Below are positions 23,502 to 32,222 of a stretch of DNA of 32,254 bases, one piece after another. Position numbers and translations under genes: made by a program. Within the stretch, counting starts at the first letter, position 1. The number at the start of each line of letters is the position of its first letter. This DNA comes from Pseudomonas defluvii (GTDB taxonomy: Bacteria; Pseudomonadota; Gammaproteobacteria; Pseudomonadales; Pseudomonadaceae), in NCBI RefSeq assembly GCF_001695625.1, contig NZ_MBPN01000058.1, forward strand, positions 1 to 32,254, written 5' to 3'. Under the pieces are notes generated by a model, which saw nothing but the letters and a program-made list of their open reading frames with translations, was not told where the DNA came from and searched no databases.

Positions 23502-23534
23502 CTGCCCCGCTGCCGCCTGGCGGCAACGGGGCAG
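23502..23534. terminator. Strong hairpin between convergent genes
   Basis: CTGCCCCG at 23502-23509 pairs with CGGGGCAG at 23527-23534, and TGCCGC with GCGGCA inside it. It sits between the ends of the converging exporter and toxin-like genes. Neither side has a T run, but the stability and position suggest a shared terminator. Confidence 0.55.
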
Positions 23535-23538
23535 AACC

Positions 23539-26500
23539 TCAGGCGAACTGCGGCCTGATAAAGACCAGCCCTTCATCCCTGCCAGAAGCACTGACGCGCT
23601 TGCCCGCCATCAGCACGACCAGCTCTTTCGCCGCCCGAGCCTGACGCAACGCCTGACGCGTCTCGGCATCCATCGACGTCATCAGTCGTTTCAGCGTGCT
23701 GGACGAGAGCGGGTACACATGCGACGCGTGCGTTGGCCTGACGATCACCAGGTAGAGCCGGTCTGAGCCGTTGCAACGCACCAGCAGTTGCCCCGGCCCG
23801 AAGGCCTGGTCACTGAAGACCTGGCCCACAGTGTAATAGTTTGCCGTCAGCACATCCCGGACAACCGCATGCAGCGGGGCCCGTGCAAACTGTTCCTCTG
23901 AAACCACAAACTCCACTGCGGTAAACCGGGCCGTTTCACTGTGCAAACTGAACCCTGCCCCTGCTGCCACCTCCGGACGACCGCGCAGCCACCCGAACGG
24001 GTCGACGACGGACGCGCCATTTTTAGTCAGCGGGTTATCCAGCACACCCAACAACAGGTCCAGCTTGAGGACGCCGGCAGCGGTCAGCTTGCCGTTTATG
24101 CTGGCAGACTCCATCAGGCGCCGAGAGAACTGCTTGGTGCTCTGATCGGTCAATCGCGGGAAACGGCGCTTGATGGTGTACATCATGTGATCAACGCGAA
24201 GCCCTGAACCGAGCGACCAGACGCCATTGACGCGCTGCATCCGATGATAACGCGGCAGAACGCCGTCCAAGCTCGGAGGCGGCTTGAGTACCGCACAATC
24301 GGCCACGAGCTCAACCCCGTCGTCGAGCACCTCGTAGTACGCATTATCCACCTGGATCACACGCCGCGCTGTGTTTTGAGCGCTCACGAAAATGCCCGAG
24401 TTGCTGGCAGTTTCAATCAGCGGGCCATCAACCGGGGTGCTCCAACTGCGCCAGTCGAACATCTGTTGAACCCTGGAAACCCCGTGAAGGGGTGCAATGA
24501 CGGGTACTGTCGCGCCTGTCGCTGGCGGCAGATGCTCGATGCTCCAGAATGGCAAGTAGCCTCGGCTTTCGAAGTGCAGCGCAAGCGCCCACTCCTTTGC
24601 GGCTCGCTCGCCCTCGGTGAAATTGAAACGACGTAGGAACGCCTCGGCTGCTGCCTGCGATTGCCCGGGCTCCGCGCGCTGAATCATCTTCCAGGCCGGG
24701 TCCGGTGTGCGACCTGGCAGGAACTGCAAGGCCCACTCAGGAAAGCGTTTGTGCTGAACAAACTGATCGGCCAGCAAACGTGCCAGGTCGGGATCATCGG
24801 CCGGCAGGCTGAAACGCCGCAAGACCTGCGCGGCCTCATCAAGGGTAAAGCGACGGAAAACCTCCAGGATCGCCTCCAGCGTCCATTGCGATGGCAGCCC
24901 GAGCTGGTTTGCAAGCACTTGCACGTCTTCGCGCGTCACCGTCTGCAAACCTTGCTGGATAACTTCAGCCGGAGTTTGCGGTGCACCGCCGCGCAACCCC
25001 ACGTCAAACGACACTTCCCAGTGCCCCAAGATATTGCGCCGCACCGCAGGACCGTAGCCACGGCGTCGCGTTTCGACGATGCGCCAGGGTTCAAGGGCCA
25101 CGCCACCCTTGTACTGGACCTGATAGTAGCGGCCCCGCGTATCGGTAATGTAGTAGTGCGGGAAGCCGTCCGCGCCAACCTCTCCCTCATACACGCCGTT
25201 AAAATCGCCATCGGTGCGCAAGGTCAAGTCTTTAGGCCGCTGCTTGAGCGCAAACGAGCGATCAATGACCCTGTTCGACAACGGCGGCGCAACACCGTGC
25301 AGCGCATCGTTACCCGCCAAGGCGATCCGCGTGGTGCTGACGTCAGAGGCATGAGGCAGCATTTTCCAGAGCTTGCCCAGCCCCTTGAACCCGTGCTTCA
25401 TGTCGCCCAAGGCCCCCAAGGTATTGAAGGCCGACGACAGTGCGTGCTGCACGGCCTTGGCGCGATCACCATCGGCCAGTGCCTTGATCGCCGAGGCCGA
25501 CTCCTTGAGGGCAAAAAACGCACCCACCGCAAAGCTGGCCGGTGGAAATGGCAGTGTGACTGCCGTGGCAACCAACTCGACCCCAGTCCAGGTAATACGG
25601 CAGATCATGTCGGCCCGACCGAGCTCCAGGTCCGCCACATCGGTCATCTTGCGTTCGATTCGCTGGTCATGGAAGGCCTTCTGCAGGCTCATGACTGGCG
25701 CACTCGACAGCACCGGCCCCGTAGCTGCGCCACGCCTGACGGCGTGCAGCCTATAGGACATCCAGCGACCCAGCTTGTGGCGCATGCGGTCCTTGTAATA
25801 ATCCCCCATGCCGGCATGGGCCAGGGACGCCTCGAATGACTGGAACTCACGGAATGCCAGGCCATCCGGCGCATCGGGGGTGTACAACAAAGCGGGCTGC
25901 CCGGTGTTCTCCGGCGCCAGCATGACGTAGTTGCCTTCGACGGTTTCCACCGTCCCCAAGTGCTCGTTCATCCACGACAGATGGCCCAGGTACGCCAGCC
26001 AGGGGTACTCAGCGGTATTGAATACCGCCTCAAGATTGAAGTTCAGCAGATGCACCGGATGCGCCAGGCGTGTCGGCGCATCCTCGCGCTGAAAAGAACT
26101 CAACGTTTGACTCAACCAAGCGTACTGCTCGCCAGTGATCTGCCCCATCAGCTTGCTGCGCAGGGCTGCAACCGACATCTGCAACTGTGTCAGCGTGACA
26201 CTGGCCTGTCGGCGGGTGGCATAGCCCTCGTGCTCAGGGTTCAGCAGCGTATCGCGCAGCACTTGAATGTAGCGGTCCGCCACCCATTGGCCGCGAATAG
26301 CGCCCGAGACGTTCTCCGGCCGCAGGGGCGAGAGGTCAACACCTTCCGGGCCTTCAAACGTCGCAGAAGTGTCCAGCGTGGCTTGCGTCAGGCTGATCGA
26401 GTCGTCATAGCCATTGCGCAACAAGTGGGTGAACGTAGCCCGCTCCCGGGGCGATGTGATAATGATCGTGTCCGGGTCGACCGTGCCCGCGGGTGTACCC

Positions 26501-28764
26501 AGCAGCTGATTGATTTTTTCCGTAGCCTGGGCTTTGACGAAGCTTTCAAAATCCGGAACCTGCAGCAAGGACTGCTCGGTAAACCGTTGCGAGGCAGCGG
26601 CGACCTGCGTCTCCAGTGCATGCAACTGCTGCCGCTCAGCCAGCGGCGCATCGCGGTACCAGGCCGGCGTGTGAGCGTCAAAGCGCGCCTGGGTGAGCTC
26701 GACATCTAGCGCGACCAGGCGTTGCAAGGCCGTCGGATAGTCGACCTGAGGCGAGAGCGTAAGAAAATCGGCCTCGGCAGCCGGCTTCTGCGCCAGGGCA
26801 ATCAACACGTTGTCCAAGGCGTTACGAGCGGCTTGCGGAACGCGTGCCAACAGGTAGTCACGCAGTGCCGGCACAGCGGTCCAACCGACAATTTCGTGCA
26901 ACAAGCGGCGCTCATCCAGCACCTTCAGCCACGGCTCGCGGCCAGGCACATCTGGGGCATAAAGCAATAGGCCGGCAGCTTCGCCATCGGCCTGGGTCAA
27001 GCAAAAGACCATGACATCTGCCAACTCGGCGCCGTTGATCTTTAACAGGTAAGCCGTCGCACGAAGCGCCGTCTGCTCGACAAACGGTGTGTGCAACACC
27101 CCGACTGCCTGAACCTGATCCTCGGCCAGGATGCCTTGAAACCCCGCAGCGCAGAGCGAGGCCTGTAGCCGTAGCGACATCACGACCTGCATGCGCTGGA
27201 GAACACCTGGCGTGATCGCTTCACGCCACTGTTGAGAAAATGTGCTCCTCAGTTGCAGCGGGGCAAGCACTGGGGCAAGCGTTGCAGGGGTCAACCCTTC
27301 GAATACCTGCTCAACCGGCAGGCCTTGATACTGCAAGGTGCTGCCCGTGATGAAATCAGAAGCCTGGGCTTCATCCCCAGGGTGCAGCCCGTACAGGGCC
27401 AGGCTGCTCAACGATGCCTGCTCGGTATAGACCTCACGGGTTACCGGCAAACGACGCTCGGTGGTGACCCACAGTTGATCGGGGTCCAGGTCAACGCCCA
27501 GCGCTTCGCGCAGGCGCAACGCCACCGTGACACGGGCAAATTGCTCTGGCGACTCGGCCTTGCCCAGCGCCTGACACAGATCCTCCTGAGCGTATTGATA
27601 GGCCTGCAATTTGTCGACGTAGCGCTGCCGCTCTTCGGTACTGCACAGTTTCATCCAATACGGTAACTGCCGGTAGGCCTCATAGGCCGCGTGCTCTGCG
27701 TGCCACACCACGGCCATGCCGGGTGGGCCGTTGACGATGATCCGCTGGGTAGCCGCTGCCAGCGCTTCGAACAGCACCTGATACGACGCGAAGGTCGTGC
27801 GGCGGGTTTGCAGAATGTCGATGATATCTGCCTGCTGACACTTCAGTTGGGCCTGTACAACGTCACTCAGCAGGTGGGCGGCGATCTCCCGGCACTGCCA
27901 TTCGATACGACGCTGGCCATCCAGTGCGCGTTGATGGCTCAAGCTCAGCAAGCCCGACCATTGTTCACGGCGCGGCAAGAGTGCATCGAACAGTTCGCCC
28001 AATGAGCCATGGCTGGAAAGCCCGTCACCCGGCAGGTACAGCAGCGTCGGAACAGCGTCCGCCTGCGACGCATCGGCCACCGGTTGCCTGCGAAGAATGA
28101 ATGCACCGGCCAGGTGCGCGGCCTCTGCCCCCTCGAACAACAGGCTAAGGCTGTAGGCAAAAAAAGCCCTGCGGCTGTCCGCCGGGGTCGACAGCGCGCT
28201 GCTCAACAACGCCTGCTCGTCCTTACTCAAGCGCCGTGCCGCGTCGAGGTGCAACGCCTGCGCCAGGGCATCAGCCAGTTGCTGGTCGCGTGAGGTGTGC
28301 TCCGCTGTCGCGGCGTTCCAGTAGGCAGTGACTGCATCCCGATACAGATAACCCAGCTTGAGCGTCAACGTGTCGATGGCCCCCTCCAGCCCGCGCGTGC
28401 CGGCCATGCGCGTTCCGGGTTGATCATCCTCGCGACCATCGGCGTAAATCCCTGACAAGCCCTCGTCATACACCGTTGCGGCACCCACCAGGCGCTCGCG
28501 CATTACCTGCTCGAGGGTCTTGTTCGTCTGCAAGGTGCAGTGCTCCGGGTTATCCGTGAGCGAAAAGGTTTTTACCCAGGTGTTTCGCGCATCCAGTTCA
28601 AGCTGCGGGTATTGACGCTTGAGCTCATCATCAAAGGCCGTTGCGAGCAGCGGCACAATGTCCGGCAGCGCGCTGCCCTGTTGTGTCCAGAGCGCCGCAG
28701 CCTTTTCCAACGCTGCCAACGCCTCAGTGTTGCTGAGCAAGTGAGGAGGAATTGCTACATCCAT
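23539..28764 (-). CDS. Large dermonecrotic-toxin-like protein, 1741 residues
   Basis: This very large single-frame protein resembles the big Pseudomonas proteins annotated as dermonecrotic toxin domain (DUF6543-type) proteins. The support is size, a long mostly helical amino half (starting MDVAIPPHLLSNTEALAALE), and beta-rich repeats later on that bind a YY-containing pattern (HYYITDTRGRYYQVQYKGGV near residue 1200, and NAYYEVLDDG with PRYHRMQRVNGVW further on). A hydrophobic stretch at about 1059-1087 (GVELVATAVTLPFPPASFAV) could insert in a membrane or help translocation. No amino signal peptide is seen, so secretion would need a specialised route or lysis. No immunity gene is evident beside it. 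ATG 28764 was chosen over an ATG 22 codons upstream because the extra residues are Arg-rich and unlike the family. Target and activity are unknown. Confidence 0.65.
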   Translation of the reverse strand: MDVAIPPHLLSNTEALAALEKAAALWTQQGSALPDIVPLLATAFDDELKRQYPQLELDARNTWVKTFSLTDNPEHCTLQTNKTLEQVMRERLVGAATVYDEGLSGIYADGREDDQPGTRMAGTRGLEGAIDTLTLKLGYLYRDAVTAYWNAATAEHTSRDQQLADALAQALHLDAARRLSKDEQALLSSALSTPADSRRAFFAYSLSLLFEGAEAAHLAGAFILRRQPVADASQADAVPTLLYLPGDGLSSHGSLGELFDALLPRREQWSGLLSLSHQRALDGQRRIEWQCREIAAHLLSDVVQAQLKCQQADIIDILQTRRTTFASYQVLFEALAAATQRIIVNGPPGMAVVWHAEHAAYEAYRQLPYWMKLCSTEERQRYVDKLQAYQYAQEDLCQALGKAESPEQFARVTVALRLREALGVDLDPDQLWVTTERRLPVTREVYTEQASLSSLALYGLHPGDEAQASDFITGSTLQYQGLPVEQVFEGLTPATLAPVLAPLQLRSTFSQQWREAITPGVLQRMQVVMSLRLQASLCAAGFQGILAEDQVQAVGVLHTPFVEQTALRATAYLLKINGAELADVMVFCLTQADGEAAGLLLYAPDVPGREPWLKVLDERRLLHEIVGWTAVPALRDYLLARVPQAARNALDNVLIALAQKPAAEADFLTLSPQVDYPTALQRLVALDVELTQARFDAHTPAWYRDAPLAERQQLHALETQVAAASQRFTEQSLLQVPDFESFVKAQATEKINQLLGTPAGTVDPDTIIITSPRERATFTHLLRNGYDDSISLTQATLDTSATFEGPEGVDLSPLRPENVSGAIRGQWVADRYIQVLRDTLLNPEHEGYATRRQASVTLTQLQMSVAALRSKLMGQITGEQYAWLSQTLSSFQREDAPTRLAHPVHLLNFNLEAVFNTAEYPWLAYLGHLSWMNEHLGTVETVEGNYVMLAPENTGQPALLYTPDAPDGLAFREFQSFEASLAHAGMGDYYKDRMRHKLGRWMSYRLHAVRRGAATGPVLSSAPVMSLQKAFHDQRIERKMTDVADLELGRADMICRITWTGVELVATAVTLPFPPASFAVGAFFALKESASAIKALADGDRAKAVQHALSSAFNTLGALGDMKHGFKGLGKLWKMLPHASDVSTTRIALAGNDALHGVAPPLSNRVIDRSFALKQRPKDLTLRTDGDFNGVYEGEVGADGFPHYYITDTRGRYYQVQYKGGVALEPWRIVETRRRGYGPAVRRNILGHWEVSFDVGLRGGAPQTPAEVIQQGLQTVTREDVQVLANQLGLPSQWTLEAILEVFRRFTLDEAAQVLRRFSLPADDPDLARLLADQFVQHKRFPEWALQFLPGRTPDPAWKMIQRAEPGQSQAAAEAFLRRFNFTEGERAAKEWALALHFESRGYLPFWSIEHLPPATGATVPVIAPLHGVSRVQQMFDWRSWSTPVDGPLIETASNSGIFVSAQNTARRVIQVDNAYYEVLDDGVELVADCAVLKPPPSLDGVLPRYHRMQRVNGVWSLGSGLRVDHMMYTIKRRFPRLTDQSTKQFSRRLMESASINGKLTAAGVLKLDLLLGVLDNPLTKNGASVVDPFGWLRGRPEVAAGAGFSLHSETARFTAVEFVVSEEQFARAPLHAVVRDVLTANYYTVGQVFSDQAFGPGQLLVRCNGSDRLYLVIVRPTHASHVYPLSSSTLKRLMTSMDAETRQALRQARAAKELVVLMAGKRVSASGRDEGLVFIRPQFA

Positions 28765-28876
28765 GGTCTGTGTCCCTGCTATCGAATGGCGCCTGCACAC
28801 CCTGCGCAAGCGACCCAGCCGACATTTCAAAACAGCCGCTCAAACCATGTGAGATAAATAATGCTTTTCCTTCAGG

Positions 28877-28904
28877 CAAAAAAAAGCCCGCAGTGTGAGC
28901 GGGC
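28877..28904 (-). terminator. Intrinsic terminator of uraH
   Basis: On the minus strand GCCCGC-TCACACT-GCGGGC is followed by eight T (the A run at 28878-28885). It lies about 30 nt after the uraH stop and would end its transcript before the toxin-like gene, so the two are separate units. Confidence 0.88.
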
Positions 28905-28936
28905 AAGGACCTACGAAGATTCTGTTGGCTGACCTG

Positions 28937-29290
28937 CTAGCTTCCGCGGTAGGTCGAGTAGCTGTAAGGCGAAATCAGCAATGGAACGTGGTAATGATCC
29001 TGCTCGGCACTGATGCCAAAACGCAGAACGACCACATCGAGGAACGCAGGCTCAGGCAACTTCACGCCGCGTGCACGGTAGTAGTCACCGGCACTGAACT
29101 GCAGCTGGTAGACACCGCTGCGGTAATCGTCACCCTGCAGCAACGGTGCGTCGCAACGACCGTCGCTGTTGGTCAGGGCAGTGGTCACCAGCTCTAGCTG
29201 CTGGCCTTCGACGCGGTAGAGCTCGACCTTGATCGAGCTGCCAGGGCAGCCATGCGCGGCGTCCAGTACATGCGTGGTCAAACGTCCCAT
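28937..29290 (-). CDS. uraH: 5-hydroxyisourate hydrolase
   Basis: The 117-residue transthyretin-like enzyme hydrolyses 5-hydroxyisourate, the first product of urate oxidation, to OHCU. It starts with the family amino end MGRLTTHVLDAAHGCPGSSI, has the middle segment TNSDGRCDAPLL, and ends in the signature tetrapeptide YRGS preceded by HYHVPLLISPYSYST. ATG 29290 gives the normal length; 20 upstream codons in frame are not conserved. It is transcribed away from puuE-uraD-alc across a shared control region, and its own terminator follows. Confidence 0.97.
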   Translation of the reverse strand: MGRLTTHVLDAAHGCPGSSIKVELYRVEGQQLELVTTALTNSDGRCDAPLLQGDDYRSGVYQLQFSAGDYYRARGVKLPEPAFLDVVVLRFGISAEQDHYHVPLLISPYSYSTYRGS

Positions 29291-29676
29291 AAGGTTGCTC
29301 GCCTCTTCTTGATCTGTGGGCAAAAAATACCCGTATCGCACCGCATGCAAGCACGGCAGCGTACGGCTGTTGGATTATTAAGACATTTTTATTGAAAATT
29401 GTACACAATAATTCCGACTTCTTTGTTAGCTTAGCCACCTCGCCCAGCAAACAGGCCATCAGTCGCAAACCCAAGCAGAACAATGACGAGCACGTCATTA
29501 TCTGACCATTCCGGCAGATTTATTGCAGGGGCATGGGGTGGCGGGCCAGGAAAGAAATGCGAAAAAACAGGCTTACAAACTGACAATAAAGTTGTATACA
29601 ATCACTCCATCAGCGTGGTCGATACACCACACAGGCCACTCTACCCCCGTTTTCACGTACAAGAAGGAAGACTGCA
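29291..29676. promoter_or_regulatory. Divergent uraH/puuE control region
   Basis: This 386-nt gap holds ATTGTACACAAT at 29398-29409 on the uraH side and the perfect palindrome TTGTATACAA at 29592-29601 on the puuE side. The second overlaps the -10 (TATACA 29595-29600) of a promoter whose -35 is TTACAA at 29573-29578, so binding there would repress. Between them lies a separate inverted repeat, AATGACG-AGCA-CGTCATT, at 29482-29499. GAAGGAAG before 29677 is the puuE ribosome site. No gene is evident. Confidence 0.65.
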
Positions 29677-30603
29677 GTGAGCGCTGATTATCCTCGCGAC
29701 CTGATCGGTTACGGCAATACTCCACCCCATCCGCGCTGGCCGGGGAACGCCCGCATCGCTTTGTCTTTCGTGCTCAATTACGAAGAAGGTGGCGAACGCA
29801 ACATCCTCCACGGTGATAAAGAGTCGGAAGCATTTCTGTCTGAAATGGTTGCCGCCCAGCCGCTGCAGGGCGCACGCAACATGAGCATGGAATCGCTCTA
29901 CGAGTACGGCAGCCGCGCAGGCGTCTGGCGCCTGCTCAAACTGTTCAAGGACACTGGCATTCCGCTGACCGTGTTTGCCGTGGCCATGGCCGCCCAGCGC
30001 CACCCGGAAGTGATCCGTGCCATGGTTGAAGCCGGCCATGAGATCTGCAGTCACGGCTACCGCTGGATCGACTACCAGTACATGGACGAGGCCCAGGAGC
30101 GCGAGCACATGCTCGAAGCGATCCGCATCCTCACCGAACTGACCGGCGAGCGCCCATTGGGCTGGTACACCGGCCGCACCGGGCCAAACACCCGCCGCCT
30201 GGTGATGGAGGAAGGTGGCTTCCTCTATGACAGCGACACCTATGACGACGACCTGCCCTATTGGGAACCCAACAACCCGACCGGCAAGCCACACCTGGTG
30301 ATCCCCTACACCCTGGACACCAATGACATGCGCTTCACCCAGGTTCAGGGTTTCAACTGCGGCGAGCAGTTCTTCCAGTACCTCAAGGACGCGTTCGACG
30401 TGCTGTATGCCGAAGGTGCCGAGGCACCGAAGATGCTCTCCATCGGCCTGCACTGCCGCCTGGTCGGCCGCCCTGCCCGGTTGGCAGCCCTCAAGCGCTT
30501 TGTCGAATACGCACAAAGCCATGAGCAGGTCTGGTTTGCCCGGCGCGTGGACATCGCCCGCCACTGGCATGCCACCCACCCTTTCAACGCCGAGAACGCA
30601 TAA
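29677..30603 (+). CDS. puuE: Allantoinase PuuE (polysaccharide deacetylase fold)
   Basis: The 308-residue enzyme opens the allantoin ring to allantoate. It is the metal-independent PuuE type, unrelated to AllB. Diagnostic segments are RDLIGYGNTPPHPRWPGNAR, the deacetylase-like AGHEICSHGYRWIDYQYM and the YTGRTGPNTRRLVMEEGGF region. The start is GTG 29677, about 7 nt after GAAGGAAG. The stop overlaps the next start by one base (TAATG), so puuE and uraD are translated together. The promoter carries an operator-like palindrome on its -10. Confidence 0.97.
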   Translation: MSADYPRDLIGYGNTPPHPRWPGNARIALSFVLNYEEGGERNILHGDKESEAFLSEMVAAQPLQGARNMSMESLYEYGSRAGVWRLLKLFKDTGIPLTVFAVAMAAQRHPEVIRAMVEAGHEICSHGYRWIDYQYMDEAQEREHMLEAIRILTELTGERPLGWYTGRTGPNTRRLVMEEGGFLYDSDTYDDDLPYWEPNNPTGKPHLVIPYTLDTNDMRFTQVQGFNCGEQFFQYLKDAFDVLYAEGAEAPKMLSIGLHCRLVGRPARLAALKRFVEYAQSHEQVWFARRVDIARHWHATHPFNAENA

Positions 30604-31118
30604 TGACCGACTTCAAGACGCTGAAGCCTTCGACCCTCGACCGCACCGCGTTCGTCGAAGCTTTCGCCGATATCTACGAACATTCGCCATGGGTTGCCGA
30701 GAAGGCATTCGACCTGGGCCAGCGCCAGGAGCTGGACCAGATCGAAAATCTGCACCAACGCATGAGCGATATCCTGTTGAGCGCCGACCCTGCCAGCCAG
30801 CTGGCACTGGTCAACGCTCACCCGGACCTGGCCGGCAAAGCGGCCGTCCAGGGCCAACTGACCGAAGCCAGCACTCACGAACAGGCTGGCGCCGGTATTC
30901 ACCAATGCACGGCCGAAGAGTTCCAACGCTTCACCGAGCTGAACGACGCCTACAAAGCGAAGTTCAAGTTTCCCTTCATCATGGCGGTAAAAGGCAGCAA
31001 CCGGCATCAGATCCTCGCCGCGTTCGAAACGCGCATCCATAACTCGGTCGAGGCCGAGTTCAAGGAAGCGCTGGCGCAGATCAACCTGATCGCCCTGTTC
31101 CGATTACTGCAGCTTTAG
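30603..31118 (+). CDS. uraD: OHCU decarboxylase
   Basis: The 171-residue enzyme decarboxylates 2-oxo-4-hydroxy-4-carboxy-5-ureidoimidazoline (OHCU) to S-allantoin, acting between UraH and PuuE. Catalytic His73 lies in NAHPDLAGKAA; the segments ASTHEQAGAGIHQCT and YKAKFKFPFIMAVKGSNRH are typical of the family. It starts in the TAATG overlap with puuE. Alc follows after 90 nt on the same strand with no terminator between, so it is probably the middle gene of the operon. Confidence 0.97.
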   Translation: MTDFKTLKPSTLDRTAFVEAFADIYEHSPWVAEKAFDLGQRQELDQIENLHQRMSDILLSADPASQLALVNAHPDLAGKAAVQGQLTEASTHEQAGAGIHQCTAEEFQRFTELNDAYKAKFKFPFIMAVKGSNRHQILAAFETRIHNSVEAEFKEALAQINLIALFRLLQL

Positions 31119-31208
31119 TGAGCGTGGCCCGAGTGCGCTCATGAACGCAGCGCGTACCCAGGGCCTTGCAAGCATCCCCAGCCACCCATTCAAGGCAGAC
31201 AAGAAAAA

Positions 31209-32204
31209 ATGAAAGCATACGCCGTACCCTTCGAGAAATTCGTCAACCTGGCCGACGCGCGCCTGGGCACCAAGATCGTTTCGGTCACCGATGAGTGGTT
31301 CGCCGCTGCCGAGCGCCTGTTCCAGCCGACACCGGCCGTGTGGAAGGAGGGTGTGTTCGACGACAACGGCAAGTGGATGGACGGCTGGGAAACGCGCCGC
31401 AAGCGTTTCGAAGGCTTCGACAGCGCGGTGATCCGCCTGGGCGTTCCCGGCACCATCAAGGGCGTCGACATCGACACCTCGTTCTTCACCGGCAACTTCC
31501 CACCTTCGGCGTCCCTGGAAGGCTGCTTCGTCGCTGAAGGCGACCCGACCGAACAAACCCAGTGGGTTGAAGTGCTGTCGGCCGTCGAGCTGCAAGGCAA
31601 CAGCCACCACTACCACGAAATCAACAACGACCAGGCCTTCAGCCACCTGCGCTTCAACATCTACCCGGACGGCGGTGTTGCCCGTCTGCGTGTGTACGGC
31701 GTGCCATTCCGTGACTGGTCGGCAGTAGGCGACAACGAGCAAGTCGACCTGGCAGCAGCGTTGAACGGTGGTCGTGCCCTGGCCTGCTCCGACGAACACT
31801 TCGGCCGCATGAGCAACATCCTCAACCCGGGCCGTGGCATCAACATGGGCGACGGCTGGGAAACCGCGCGCCGCCGCACCCCAGGCAATGACTGGGTCAT
31901 CGTTGCCCTGGGCCATGCTGGCGTGGTCGAGCAGGTTGTCGTCGACACCCTGCACTTCAAAGGCAACTACCCCGACAGCTGCTCGATCCAGGGCGCATTC
32001 GTCAAGGGCGGTACCGACAGCCAGATCGAAACCCAGAGCCTGTTCTGGCGCGAACTGCTGCCAAGCCAGAAGCTGCAGATGCACGCCGAGCACAGCTTCC
32101 AGGAGCAGATCAATGACCTGGGGCCGATCACCCACATCCGGATCAACGTGTTCCCGGATGGCGGTATCAGCCGTCTGCGCGTACTGGGCAAAGTCGCGAA
32201 GTAA
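31209..32204 (+). CDS. alc: Allantoicase
   Basis: The 331-residue enzyme hydrolyses allantoate to ureidoglycolate and urea. Two similar halves are visible, as in all allantoicases: KWMDGWETRRKR with the later FNIYPDGGVARLRVYG in the first, and INMGDGWETARRRTPGNDW with INVFPDGGISRLRVLG in the second. The amino end (YAVPFEKFVNLADARLGTKI) is also typical. The ribosome site before ATG 31209 is weak (AAGG 14 nt away, then an A-rich run). The product ureidoglycolate needs a lyase not present in this window. Confidence 0.97.
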   Translation: MKAYAVPFEKFVNLADARLGTKIVSVTDEWFAAAERLFQPTPAVWKEGVFDDNGKWMDGWETRRKRFEGFDSAVIRLGVPGTIKGVDIDTSFFTGNFPPSASLEGCFVAEGDPTEQTQWVEVLSAVELQGNSHHYHEINNDQAFSHLRFNIYPDGGVARLRVYGVPFRDWSAVGDNEQVDLAAALNGGRALACSDEHFGRMSNILNPGRGINMGDGWETARRRTPGNDWVIVALGHAGVVEQVVVDTLHFKGNYPDSCSIQGAFVKGGTDSQIETQSLFWRELLPSQKLQMHAEHSFQEQINDLGPITHIRINVFPDGGISRLRVLGKVAK

Positions 32205-32222
32205 GCGCTGCCCCTGATCACC

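Noticed and set aside
29483..29680. 65-codon open frame in the uraH-puuE gap
   Set aside because: It runs through the puuE promoter and operator and into the puuE start; no ribosome site or family match.
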